In this document: positions 32,553 through 40,688 of the stretch, one piece after another
Layout of the letters: each line of letters begins with the position of its first letter
Position numbering within the stretch: the stretch's first letter is position 1
The notes under the pieces: model-generated
Database searches by the model: none
What the model was told of the DNA's origin: nothing
Seen by the model: only the letters and a program-made list of their open reading frames with translations
Assembly (NCBI GenBank): GCA_039030915.1
Contig: JBCCDG010000021.1
Location: forward strand, 1-42,584
Source: Thermohalobaculum sp039030915
Lineage (GTDB): Bacteria; Pseudomonadota; Alphaproteobacteria; Rhodobacterales; Rhodobacteraceae
Length of the DNA stretch: 42,584 nucleotides
Direction of reading: 5' to 3'
Made by a program: the position numbers and the translations under genes

Positions 32553-33343
32553 TCGATTTCGACTTCGGCATCTGGCTTGCCCTGCTGGTGCTTGCGGCAG
32601 GCGTCGTCGCCTCCGCCATCCGCATCCTGCGCGAATACGAGCGCGCCGTGCTCTTCACGCTCGGCCGGTTCACCAAGGTCTCTGGGCCCGGGCTCATCAT
32701 CGTGATCCCGGTGATCCAGCAGATCGTGCGCACCGATCTCAGGACCTTCGTCGAGGACGTGCCGAGCCAGGACGTGATCAGCCGCGACAACGTGTCCGTG
32801 AAGGTGAACGCGGTGATCTATTTCCGCATCGTCGACCCGGAGCGCGCGATCATCGCGGTCGAGGACTTTCGCGCCGCAACAAGCCAGCTTGCCCAGACCA
32901 CGCTGCGCTCGGTGCTCGGCAAGCACGAGCTCGACGAGATGCTGGCCGAGCGGGACCGGCTCAACGTCGATATCCAGGCGATCCTCGACAAGCAGACCGA
33001 TCCCTGGGGCATCAAGGTCGCGAATGTCGAGATCAAGCATGTCGATATCGACGAGAGCATGGTCCGCGCCATCGCCCGGCAGGCGGAGGCCGAGCGTCAG
33101 CGCCGGGCCCGCATCATCACGGCGGAAGGCGAGCGGCAGGCGGCCGAGGAGCTGGTCAACGCCGGCACGATCCTGTCGCGTGAGCCGAACGCGATGCAGC
33201 TGCGCTACCTCGAAGCGCTGCACGACATCGCAGGCAACCGAACCTCCACCGTCGTCTTCCCCGTGCCAATGGATATCCTGCGCGCCACGATAACCAGATC
33301 GGGCGATCGCGACCGCCAGGCCTCTGGCGGCGCGGTGCCCTGA
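32549..33343 (+). CDS. Slipin (SPFH/stomatin-like protein)
   Basis: 264 residues. One N-terminal helix (about 8-28), then REYERAVLFTLGRF and the SPFH core with DVISRDNVSVKVNAVIYF, as in slipin/YbbK-type stomatins. The region after about 170 is charged and helical (RQAEAERQRRARIITAEGER) and should mediate oligomerisation. The ATG lies inside the nfeD stop (ATGA). It is likely a membrane scaffold and substrate of the upstream NfeD protease. Confidence 0.92.
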   Translation: MIDFDFGIWLALLVLAAGVVASAIRILREYERAVLFTLGRFTKVSGPGLIIVIPVIQQIVRTDLRTFVEDVPSQDVISRDNVSVKVNAVIYFRIVDPERAIIAVEDFRAATSQLAQTTLRSVLGKHELDEMLAERDRLNVDIQAILDKQTDPWGIKVANVEIKHVDIDESMVRAIARQAEAERQRRARIITAEGERQAAEELVNAGTILSREPNAMQLRYLEALHDIAGNRTSTVVFPVPMDILRATITRSGDRDRQASGGAVP

Positions 33344-33345
33344 AT

Positions 33346-33379
33346 CAGCCGGGGCCCCTTCGCTGCATGAAGGGGGCTG
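33346..33379 (+). terminator. Possible terminator after the nfeD-slipin operon
   Basis: Hairpin 3-36 bases after the slipin stop: CAGCC/GGCTG outer arms and a perfect inner stem CCCCTTC/GAAGGGG with a 7-base loop GCTGCAT; four unpaired G on the left side. No T-tract follows, so factor-independent termination would be weak. Confidence 0.4.
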
Positions 33380-33480
33380 GAGGCATCGCGATTGCCGCGG
33401 TCTCGCCGCTCGGCGACCGCCAGAGCGCCGTCGAACCGTGCAGCACCATGCGCCATCGCCCGACACGCCCGAGCGCTCCG

Positions 33481-33695
33481 TTAGCGTAGCGCGGGCGAGC
33501 TGCTCAGGAGGCCGGCATCGAGAGCGACCATGGCGGCGGCGGCACGGGATGAGACGCCGGGCTTCTGGCAGATCTTCTCGACCTGGGTGCCAACCGTCCC
33601 CGGCGTAGGTCGAGGATGCGCGCGATCTCCTCGTTGCCGCGCCCACCGATCGGACCCTGCAACACCGCGCGCTCGCGGCCCGCAAGCGACGCGGT
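33481..33695 (-). pseudogene. LuxR-type regulator remnant (frameshifted HTH)
   Basis: On the minus strand, SLAGRERAVLQ, then NEEIARILDL in one frame (to about 33606) continues in another frame as GTVGTQVEKICQK and GVSSRAAAAMVALDAGLL (from about 33600 to the stop at 33481). Joined, they spell a complete LuxR-family DNA-binding helix-turn-helix: REREVL, NKEIAR, TVKxHVxxI, GVxSRxxAA positions are all recognisable. A frame shift near 33600-33606 and the loss of the N-terminal domain mark it as a decayed gene. It is divergent from the remnants that follow. Confidence 0.7.
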
Positions 33696-33735
33696 CGGCT
33701 GCATCGCAGTCGCTCCACCGGCCTGGCATGCGACG

Positions 33736-33978
33736 CGGACCGCAACGGTGGCGCGGGTCGTCTCCGGCGGGGACCAGCGCGTCGTCACGGTGACCTTCGG
33801 CGACGAGGAGCAGACGATCCAGGTCCCGCCCTCCGCGCCGATCGCGACATTCGCGCCCTCACCCGGGAGGCCGCTGAACGTCGGCATGAAGCTCGTGATC
33901 TTCGCCGAAGACAGCGGCGATGCCATATCGGGCCAGCTCGTCGGCATCCATGATCACGGCACGAAGCCACCGCTCTGA
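33736..33978 (+). pseudogene. C-terminal remnant of a small beta-rich (DUF5666-like) protein
   Basis: About 80 codons ending in a stop at 33976-33978: VARVVSGGDQRVVTVTFGDE, then QTIQVPPSAPIATF, LNVGMKLVIFAE, GQLVGIHDHGTKPPL. The pattern of strands and the VPPxxPIxTF and xVGxxxPP elements resemble the tail of small exported proteins often encoded next to cytochrome b561/molybdopterin oxidoreductase genes. No N-terminus, signal peptide or ribosome site is present, so it is read as a truncated remnant. The family name is uncertain. Confidence 0.5.
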
Positions 33979-34097
33979 GGTACCGGCGCAGAAGGTTTCT
34001 CGGCCGCGCGCGTCGCCAATCTTCCCCGCTCCCTCCGGGATGCGCGGGGGCCTCGGCAGGCGCGCGCACTCACCTCCATCAGAACCGGAGCCTATCG

Positions 34098-34161
34098 ATG
34101 GCTGACCAGCCCATGTCCTTCACCGCCCTCGCGCGGGTTCTCCACTGGATGAACGCCGCGC
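34098..34161 (+). pseudogene. Cytochrome b561-type N-terminal remnant
   Basis: An ATG with a moderate GGAG upstream starts MADQPMSFTALARVLHWMNA, the typical start of a b561-type di-heme membrane cytochrome (S/ARVLHW with the first heme-ligand His). Homology is lost after about 20 codons: the membrane helices are missing and unrelated sequence follows. Together with the molybdopterin-domain tail beginning 55 bases downstream it looks like a deletion that joined two neighbouring genes. Confidence 0.55.
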
Positions 34162-34216
34162 GATCCTGGGGCGGGCTCACGGACATCGCGGCGACGGGTG
34201 GAGCGCCGTATGAAAA

Positions 34217-34449
34217 TGGTCCGGCGCGCGTCTCTCCGACGTGCTGCAGACGCTCGGTGCGGATCTCTCCGCACGCTTCGTGCAGGTCGCATGCGCTGAC
34301 GGCTATCACAGCTCGATCGACATGGGTTCGACGCGACAGCCCCAGACCATCCTCGCGCTCGACTTCCTTGGGCGCCCCCTGCCCCGCACCTTCGGCAGGA
34401 CACCCGGCTGCGCTTCGTTCAGCCGCTCGGCCGACCGGCGGCGAGCTAA
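34217..34449 (+). pseudogene. Molybdopterin-dependent oxidoreductase remnant (sulfite-oxidase-like domain)
   Basis: WSGARLSDVLQTLGADL, then RFVQVACADGYHSSIDM and QPQTILALDFLGRPLP match the C-terminal half of the PF00174-type molybdopterin domain (the family has GYxxSIDM and PQTILA). A TGA lies just upstream at 34211 in the same frame, and after about 34398 the frame shifts before TRLRFVQPLG and a TAA at 34447-34449. The active-site cysteine region is absent. A dead remnant; it converges with the TRAP permease gene 5 bases away. Confidence 0.65.
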
Positions 34450-34454
34450 CCCTC

Positions 34455-36578
34455 TCAGCGCCTCCTACCCGTCAGAGCGTAGCGGGCGAAGAGCGCCGCT
34501 GCGATGAGCGCGCCGGCCAGGTCCGTCTGCCAGCCGCCGGCGATCATGCTGACGGCGCCGAGGAGGAGAGCGATGCGGGTGACGGGACCGGCCGGGCCCA
34601 GGAACCACCCCTGGACGGCGCTGGCCAGGAGCGCCACGCCGATGAGGCCGGTCACCGCATTCCGCAGCACCTCGTGCCACGGCCCCTCGAGCAGCAGCCC
34701 GGGGCTGTAGAAGAACATGAACGGCACGATGAAGGCCGCCAGTCCCACCCGGAAGCTCGCCACCGATGTCCGCATCGGCTCCGAGCCGGCAATGGCAGCG
34801 CCGGCATAGGCCGCAAGCGCGACGGGCGGCGTGATCGCCGAGACCACGGCGAAGTAGAAGACGAAGAAATGCGCAACCAGCGGCGCGATACCGATCTCGA
34901 TTAGGCCGGGTGCCACCACAGAGGCCGATACGGCATAGGCCGCGGTGGTCGGCATCCCCATGCCCAGAATGACCGCGATCAGCATGGCGAAGATGAGTGC
35001 GAGAAGCGTGTTTGTCTCGGCGAACTCGAAGAGCAGCGCCGAGAAGCGCGCGCCCACGCCCGTCAGCGAGATGACGCCGACGATAAGGCCCGCGCAGGCG
35101 CAGACCGTGATGATCTGGATCGACATGCGCGCGCCTTCGCCGAGGGCCTCCACGATCCGGCGGGGGCCCATGGCGTTGGGCGTGAGCCAGCTCACCACGG
35201 CGGCGGCCACGATGGCCAGGGTGCCTGCGCGGATCACGGAATAACCCACGAAGAGCGCGCCGATGAGGATGGCGATCGGAATGAAGAGGAAGGCGCGGCG
35301 AAGGAGGTCGGCGCCCTTCGGCAGTTCGCTCGGATCGACGCCGCGCAGCCCGGTCCGGCGCGCCTCGAAATCCACCATGAAGTAGATCGAGGCGAAGTAG
35401 AGGAGCGCCGGAATGATCGCGGCGACGACCAGCTCCGTGTACGGGATGCCCGTGATCTCGGCCATGATGAAGGCGCCCGCGCCCATGATCGGCGGCATGA
35501 TCTGCCCGCCGGTCGAGGCCGCCGCCTCGATTGCACCCGCCGATTGCGGCTTGTAGCCCACGCGCTTCATGAGCGGGATCGTCAGCGCGCCGGTCGAGAC
35601 GACGTTGCCGGCCGAAGTGCCGTTGATCATGCCCATGAGGCCCGAGGCCAGGACCGACACCTTGGCGGGCCCCCCGGGCAGGCGGCCGGCAGCGGCGAAG
35701 GCGCAGTCGACGAAATAGTCGCCGACCTTCGAGCTTTGCAGGAAGGCGGCGAAGATGATGAAGAGGATGATGTAGGTCGACGAGACGGCGGTGGTCGGGC
35801 CGAGCACGCCATTGTCGGTGTAGAGATACGAGAAGAAGCGCGCGGCGGTATAGCCGCGATGCTCGAGAAAGTCGGGAAGCCACGGCCCCGCAAAGGCATA
35901 GCCGATGAATATCCCGGCGATGATGACGAGGGCGAGGCCCGCAACACGGCGCGTGAGCTCGAGGATCAGGGCGACGAGGGTGAAAGCGGCGAAGGCGTTG
36001 TTGGGGTCGGCGAAGGGCGTTCCCGCGCGCAGGCGCAGGCTGAAGGCATCGAGGCTGAGGAGGATGAAGCCCGTCGCGATCAGCGTCGCCGCCCCAAGCA
36101 CCCAGTCGTGCCCCGCGATACGTCCCCCAGATCCGCGATGCAGCCACCCCGCGGCGATGGCGAGCACTGTGCCCGCGCTCAGCGCCGCGCCGAACGAGGA
36201 AACCGCCCAGTCCGGCCCCGGCGGCGCGTCGGCCGACGCGATCATGCCGAGCGCGAACGCCGAGAAGCCCACGCCGGCAGCACCCAGCGCCATGAGCAGC
36301 GTTCCCGCGCCCCTCCTTACCGCACTGCCCGGCCCCGTCTCAGCCGGCGCCGGCGCCAGAAGCGCCGTCATCGCAAAGCCGAGGATCAGCGTGCCGGCGA
36401 TGTGCAGGATCCTGAAGGTCCATGTCTCCAGCGGCGCGATGTTGAGCACATAGAGGTGCCACGCCGCGTAGAGCACGCAGAGCGCACCGAAGACGCGCCA
36501 TATCCATCCGCGCTCGGCAGCGACCGGATTGGCGGGGGTAGAGCCGCCGGCAACGTCTTCCACGCTCGCATCGCGCAC
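34455..36578 (-). CDS. TRAP transporter fused permease (4TM/12TM, TAXI-type)
   Basis: 707 residues, about 17-18 membrane helices; the fused DctQ-DctM form used with TAXI binding proteins. The large subunit is recognised from NGTSAGNVVSTGALTIPLMKR and IEAAASTGGQIMPPIMGAGAF, then GMGMPTTAAYAV near residue 560. Driven by an ion gradient, it imports an organic acid or amino-acid-like solute. The N-terminal 20 residues are soluble. It lies 116 bases downstream of its binding-protein gene. Confidence 0.93.
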   Translation of the reverse strand: MRDASVEDVAGGSTPANPVAAERGWIWRVFGALCVLYAAWHLYVLNIAPLETWTFRILHIAGTLILGFAMTALLAPAPAETGPGSAVRRGAGTLLMALGAAGVGFSAFALGMIASADAPPGPDWAVSSFGAALSAGTVLAIAAGWLHRGSGGRIAGHDWVLGAATLIATGFILLSLDAFSLRLRAGTPFADPNNAFAAFTLVALILELTRRVAGLALVIIAGIFIGYAFAGPWLPDFLEHRGYTAARFFSYLYTDNGVLGPTTAVSSTYIILFIIFAAFLQSSKVGDYFVDCAFAAAGRLPGGPAKVSVLASGLMGMINGTSAGNVVSTGALTIPLMKRVGYKPQSAGAIEAAASTGGQIMPPIMGAGAFIMAEITGIPYTELVVAAIIPALLYFASIYFMVDFEARRTGLRGVDPSELPKGADLLRRAFLFIPIAILIGALFVGYSVIRAGTLAIVAAAVVSWLTPNAMGPRRIVEALGEGARMSIQIITVCACAGLIVGVISLTGVGARFSALLFEFAETNTLLALIFAMLIAVILGMGMPTTAAYAVSASVVAPGLIEIGIAPLVAHFFVFYFAVVSAITPPVALAAYAGAAIAGSEPMRTSVASFRVGLAAFIVPFMFFYSPGLLLEGPWHEVLRNAVTGLIGVALLASAVQGWFLGPAGPVTRIALLLGAVSMIAGGWQTDLAGALIAAALFARYALTGRRR

Positions 36579-36694
36579 TGCATGTCCTTCCAGTCGATGG
36601 GAACGGGGTCTGGCGGGGGAATACTAGCCCGAACGGCGACGCCGCTCGGCAGGAGACGCGCGACCACCGCCGCGCGCCTCTTCACGACGCAGGA

Positions 36695-37681
36695 TCAGCC
36701 CTGCAGGTCGTCCGGGATCTCGATCCCGTTCTCCTCGAACCACCGGACGGCGCCGGGATGCCAGGGGATGATGGTGTTCTTGTCCGCATTCTCGGGCAGG
36801 GTCTCGACCGCCGCCTTATGGATGTCCACCATCTTCTGGTTCTGGCTCATGACTGCGTCGACAACGGCGTAGACGAAGCTGTCGGGCAAGTCCGCGTGGC
36901 CCACAGCAAAGTTCCACATCGACACGCTCTGATGATCCTCCCCCATCGAGGGATACGTTCCGGCCGGGATCGTGAAGGCGGAAACGGGCTGCGTCTCGAC
37001 AATCTTGGCGACCTGCTCCTCGCTCAGCCCGAAGAAATTCACATCCGCCTGCGCCTCCACTTGGCTGAAGGCCGGGAAGGGGATGCCCGCAGCCCAGGTG
37101 TAGACGTCGATCAGCCCGTCCTGGAGCTGACCGGCCAGATCGGCGGCGCCGCCATGACGCACTTCGACATCCTTGCCGAGCGCCTCGAGGATGCGCGGCC
37201 AGTAGGTGCCGGGCGTACCGCCCGCCGGACCGACGCCGACGCGCGCCCCATCCGGGATGTCCTCGAAGCTCTCGATCCCCGAGCTCTCGAGCGTCATGAT
37301 ATGGAAGGCGGTCTTGTACATGGGAAAGAGGGCACGCAGCTTGTCGTGCTTCAGCCCTGGCGCAAGCGCGCTCTTGCCCTCGATCGCATCGCTGGCGGGC
37401 CCCATCGTCACCATCGCCATGTCGAGATCGCCCGACTGCACGAGCGCCGCGTTCTGCACGGGGCCGCCCGTTACCTCGGCGCCGCCGGGAATGCCGAGCG
37501 CCTCGGACACGAGGTTGGTCCAACCCGATCCGTACACGAAATAGGTGCCGCCCTGGCTCGCGGTCCCGACCGAGAAGCTATCGGGCCATCCCGCCCTGTC
37601 CTCGGCGCCGGCCATGCCTGCATGCGCCAATCCCACGGCCATCGCTCCGACGAGCGCATGGCGAACACGATAGTGGATCAT
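36695..37681 (-). CDS. TAXI family TRAP transporter solute receptor
   Basis: 328 residues with a signal peptide (about 1-26, cleavage near GAEDR). SVGTASQGGTYFVYGSGWTNLV is the nucleotide-like start of the ligand lobe (given here as SVGTASQGGTYFVYGSG), followed by GPVQNAALVQSGDLDMAMV and, later, VGPAGGTPGTY; these are TAXI (TRAP-associated extracytoplasmic immunogenic) signatures. TAXI ligands are often glutamate/glutamine-like or dicarboxylates, but the ligand here is unknown. A GGGAGG precedes the ATG. Divergent from the threonine-synthase-like gene. Confidence 0.93.
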   Translation of the reverse strand: MIHYRVRHALVGAMAVGLAHAGMAGAEDRAGWPDSFSVGTASQGGTYFVYGSGWTNLVSEALGIPGGAEVTGGPVQNAALVQSGDLDMAMVTMGPASDAIEGKSALAPGLKHDKLRALFPMYKTAFHIMTLESSGIESFEDIPDGARVGVGPAGGTPGTYWPRILEALGKDVEVRHGGAADLAGQLQDGLIDVYTWAAGIPFPAFSQVEAQADVNFFGLSEEQVAKIVETQPVSAFTIPAGTYPSMGEDHQSVSMWNFAVGHADLPDSFVYAVVDAVMSQNQKMVDIHKAAVETLPENADKNTIIPWHPGAVRWFEENGIEIPDDLQG

Positions 37682-37949
37682 CTTCTACCTCCCATTGTTG
37701 TTGAAGGTGAGACTCGTCAGAGTGCATTGAATTCCATGCTTTCTCAAAAAATGTCGCGCACGCTCCCGTGATCTCTTGCGGATCAATGCCTCGGGACGAC
37801 CAAGACTGTTGCGTTCGGGACGCCTAGGGTCCCGTCGCGACCGCCGTGGATTTGCAGCCGGCCAGCCGCTTCGCCCGCCACGCTGCCCCTTCCCGTCGTC
37901 CTGCGCGCGGATTATGCCGGGTGCCGCAACGATAAAGGGGAGAGCCTCC
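37682..37949. promoter_or_regulatory. Divergent promoter region between TAXI and threonine-synthase-like genes
   Basis: 268 bases that must hold both promoters. It contains the most AT-rich patch nearby (about 37722-37755, with GAATTCCATG and CTCAAAAAATG). On the minus strand TTGAGA starts near 37748, but no good -10 sits at 16-18 bases. No clear operator palindrome is visible. The shared region suggests the transporter and enzyme may be co-regulated. Confidence 0.4.
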
Positions 37950-39188
37950 ATGACCGACACCTTCGTCAGCCACCTCGAATGCTCGCTTACGGGAAAGCGC
38001 TACGAGGCGGGACGCCCGCACGGGCTTTCGGAGGCGGGGCGGCCGCTTCTGGTGCGCTACGATCTCCAGCGCATGAAGGCGTCGCTCGACCGCGACGGCC
38101 TGGCCAAGGAGGGCATGCTGGGCGGGCCCGCGGGCTTCTGGCGCTATTCGGGCCTGCTACCCGTCGAGAAACCGGAGGACCGGGTGTCCCTCGGCGAGGT
38201 CATGACGCCGATCATCCCGCTCACGCATTCGGCAGCCGGCCTCGGCGCCGAGCCTGGGCGCGTGCTGGTCAAGGACGAAGGGCGCCTGCCCACGGGCTCG
38301 TTCAAGGCGCGCGGCCTCTGCCTCGCCGTCTCGATGGCCAAGTCCTTCGGCATCCCGCATATGGCCATCCCCACGAACGGCAATGCGGGCGCGGCGCTCG
38401 CCGCCTACGGCCGTAAGGCGGACATGAAGATCACCGTGCTCTGCCCCGAGGACACGCCCGACATCAACATCCGCGAGATCCAGGCGCAGGGCGCGGATAC
38501 CTATCTCGTCAACGGGCTGATCAACGACTGTGGCAAGCTGGTGGGCGCGGGCAAGGAGAGCATCGGCTGGTTCGACGTCTCGACGCTGAAGGAGCCCTAC
38601 CGGATCGAGGGCAAGAAGACGATGGGCCTCGAGCTTGCGGAGCAGATGGGCTGGAAGCTGCCGGACGTCATCTTCTACCCCACCGGCGGTGGCACCGGGC
38701 TCATCGGCATGTGGAAGGCCTTCGCCGAGCTCAAGGCCCTCGGCTGGCTCGAGGGGCCGTTGCCGCGCATGGTCGCGGTGCAGGCCACGGGCTGCGCACC
38801 GATCGTGAAGGCCTGGGAGGAGGGCGAGGAGCACGCGCCGCTCTGGGAGGGGGCGCACACCGTAGCGGCCGGCATCCGCGTGCCCATCGCGGTCGGCGAT
38901 TTCCTGATCATCCGCGCGGTTCGCGAGTCAGGCGGCTTCGCCATGGCGCTGCCCGACGAGGAGATCATGGCGGTGCGCGACCGGATCGCCGCGGAGGAAG
39001 GCCTCCTCCTCTGCCCCGAGGGGGCGGCCACCGCCGCCGCCTATGCCCGCGCCCGCGCCGAGGGCAAGGTCGCCAAGGACGAGACGGCAGTGCTCTGGAA
39101 CTGCGCCACCGGCCTCAAATACCCCCTGCCGCCCGTCAACAAGCGGCTCGACAAGGGCGCGACCGTGGCGCCCGAGCTCTTCGCCTGA
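37950..39188 (+). CDS. Threonine synthase-like PLP enzyme (short/plant-type fold)
   Basis: 412 residues, fold-type II PLP enzyme. An N-terminal segment ECSLTGKRYEAGRPHGLSE resembles the zinc-ribbon-like start of type II threonine synthases but keeps only one cysteine. The PLP lysine lies in LPTGSFKARGL (about residue 115); the phosphate loop GGGTGLIGMWKA and a late CPEGAATAAA follow. Annotated by homology as threonine synthase, yet the cell already has a long-form thrC at 8246-9655. The divergent TRAP-TAXI genes suggest a catabolic or related beta-elimination/replacement role. The ATG at 37950 follows GGGGAGAG. Confidence 0.85.
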   Translation: MTDTFVSHLECSLTGKRYEAGRPHGLSEAGRPLLVRYDLQRMKASLDRDGLAKEGMLGGPAGFWRYSGLLPVEKPEDRVSLGEVMTPIIPLTHSAAGLGAEPGRVLVKDEGRLPTGSFKARGLCLAVSMAKSFGIPHMAIPTNGNAGAALAAYGRKADMKITVLCPEDTPDINIREIQAQGADTYLVNGLINDCGKLVGAGKESIGWFDVSTLKEPYRIEGKKTMGLELAEQMGWKLPDVIFYPTGGGTGLIGMWKAFAELKALGWLEGPLPRMVAVQATGCAPIVKAWEEGEEHAPLWEGAHTVAAGIRVPIAVGDFLIIRAVRESGGFAMALPDEEIMAVRDRIAAEEGLLLCPEGAATAAAYARARAEGKVAKDETAVLWNCATGLKYPLPPVNKRLDKGATVAPELFA

Positions 39189-39451
39189 CGCACTCGGCAA
39201 TCGATCGGCGCGAGGGAGAGCCGGCGCGCGACAAGGGACAGTCGTCGCGCGCCGGCGGGCCGTGCCAACGGTCAGATCGGCCGGCCCTTCGCAGGCGTCC
39301 ACCCCCGCAACGAGCGCCTGCGTTGGGGAGCGCTGCTCGATACGCTCCCCTGCTTGTGTTCCCTGCATGTATGAAGAAGGTTCTGTCGTGAGCGAAAGAA
39401 TTTCGCCCGCACGCGGCGCGTCGCCGCCGAGGGTCTGTTGGGGAGGCTGCG
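39189..39451. other. Intergenic region before the ECF sigma gene
   Basis: About 260 bases without a recognisable gene. Only fragments of open frames with no motif are present. GGAAC-type ECF promoter elements were looked for on the plus strand, but no pair with standard spacing was found. The segment ends in a strong GGGGAGG at 39440-39446 that precedes a non-standard codon rather than ATG (see the sigma factor). Confidence 0.4.
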
Positions 39452-39508
39452 ATCATCGACGGGACGCATGAGAGCGACGCGGCGGAGGGTGAGCTCGACA
39501 CCCTGCTG

Positions 39509-40030
39509 ATGCTGACCGCCGATGGCGACCGGCGCGCCTTCGCAACGCTCTATGAGCGCGCGGCGCCGAAACTCTTCGGTCTCTGCCTGCGTATCACCCG
39601 CAAGAGGGAACTGGCCGAAGACGCGCTGCAGGAAGCCTTCGTGCATATCTGGCGCGAGGCCTGGCGCTACGACCCGGAGCGGGGCCGCGCGGGCGCCTGG
39701 ATGACCGTCGTCGCGCGCAACCGCGCCGTCGATCTCCTGCGCAAGCGCGGCCGCGGCGTCGAGGGGCGTGAGACGGGCGACGAAATGCTGGCGGTCATGG
39801 CCGACCCCTCGGCCGTCACCGATGGCGGGATCGATCTCATGGCACTTGCCCGCTGCCTCGGCCGGCTCGACGACCGTGGCCAGGAGCTGGTGCTGCTGGC
39901 CTATTACGAGGGCTGGACCCGGGAGGAGCTGGCCGCGCGCATCGGCGCCCCGGTCAACAGCGTGAAGACATGGCTGCGGCGCGGTCTCGCCACCCTCCGC
40001 GCCTGCCTGGAGGAGATCGGCGTTGGCTAG
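39509..40030 (+). CDS. ECF sigma factor (RpoE-like, sigma-70 family)
   Basis: 173 residues from the first ATG. Region 2: ADGDRRAFATLYERAAPKLFGL, then DALQEAFVHIWREAWRYDP (Asp-Ala-x-Gln-Glu motif), WMTVVARNRAVDLLRKR. Region 4: LVLLAYYEGWTREELAARI and APVNSVKTWLRRGLATLR. The first ATG (39509) has no ribosome site and would cut off the conserved DTLLML start. The frame is open back to about 39440, where GGGGAGG sits 5-8 bases before ATC codons at 39452 and 39455. The protein may start there. It overlaps the anti-sigma gene by 8 bases. Confidence 0.9.
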   Translation: MLTADGDRRAFATLYERAAPKLFGLCLRITRKRELAEDALQEAFVHIWREAWRYDPERGRAGAWMTVVARNRAVDLLRKRGRGVEGRETGDEMLAVMADPSAVTDGGIDLMALARCLGRLDDRGQELVLLAYYEGWTREELAARIGAPVNSVKTWLRRGLATLRACLEEIGVG

Positions 40031-40688
40031 GCGTCCATCCAAGCGTGAGGAAGCACGGTCGCTCGATGCAGCGGAGCGCGCACTCGGCCTGGTGCCTCGG
40101 GGGCGCGAGAGCAAGCGCGATACCGAGTTGCGTGAGGAGTGGGAGCAGCGCTTCGCGGGCCTCGGCCGGCTGATCCCGCCGGTGGATCCGCCGGCCGGGC
40201 TCTTCCGCGCGATCGAGGGACGCATCGTGGCCCAGGAGGCATCGGCCGCGGTCACCGCGGCGATGGCCTATGCAGGCCGCTGGCGCGCTGCGGCGCTCGG
40301 CCTCGCCGGCATCGCCGCCCTTCTCGGCCTCTACATCGCCGCGCCGCAGCCGGATACCGGGGAGCGCTTCGTGGCCGTGGTCTACTCGGATGCCGAGGCG
40401 ACGCAGCCCGGCATGATCGTGCAGATGGACACCACCACAGGCGTCGCCACGATCATCCCCATGCCGCTCGAGCGCCAGACCGGCACGAGCTACGAGATAT
40501 GGCATCTGCCGGAGGGCACGGGACCGCCGCTCTCGGTCGGCCTCCTGCCCGACGAGCCCCTGACGACGCGCCAGATCCGCGCGCGCCCCGGCGACGTCTT
40601 CGCGATCAGCCGCGAGCCTGCCGGCGGATCGCCCACCGGGGAGCCGACCGAGCCTCTCTTCCACGGCACGGTCGAGGTGGCCGATTGA
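40023..40688 (+). CDS. Anti-sigma factor (RskA-type)
   Basis: 221 residues from a TTG at 40023 that lies inside the end of the sigma gene, so the pair is translationally coupled. A cytoplasmic sigma-binding N-domain (about 1-85; AAERALGLVPRGRES, WEQRFAGLGRLIPPVDPP) is followed by one membrane helix (about 88-106). The periplasmic RskA domain contains YSDAEATQPGMIVQMD and EIWHLPEG. It holds the ECF sigma factor inactive until a signal causes its release or proteolysis. No zinc-binding HxxxCxxC is seen, so it is not of the ZAS type. Confidence 0.85.
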   Translation: MARRPSKREEARSLDAAERALGLVPRGRESKRDTELREEWEQRFAGLGRLIPPVDPPAGLFRAIEGRIVAQEASAAVTAAMAYAGRWRAAALGLAGIAALLGLYIAAPQPDTGERFVAVVYSDAEATQPGMIVQMDTTTGVATIIPMPLERQTGTSYEIWHLPEGTGPPLSVGLLPDEPLTTRQIRARPGDVFAISREPAGGSPTGEPTEPLFHGTVEVAD

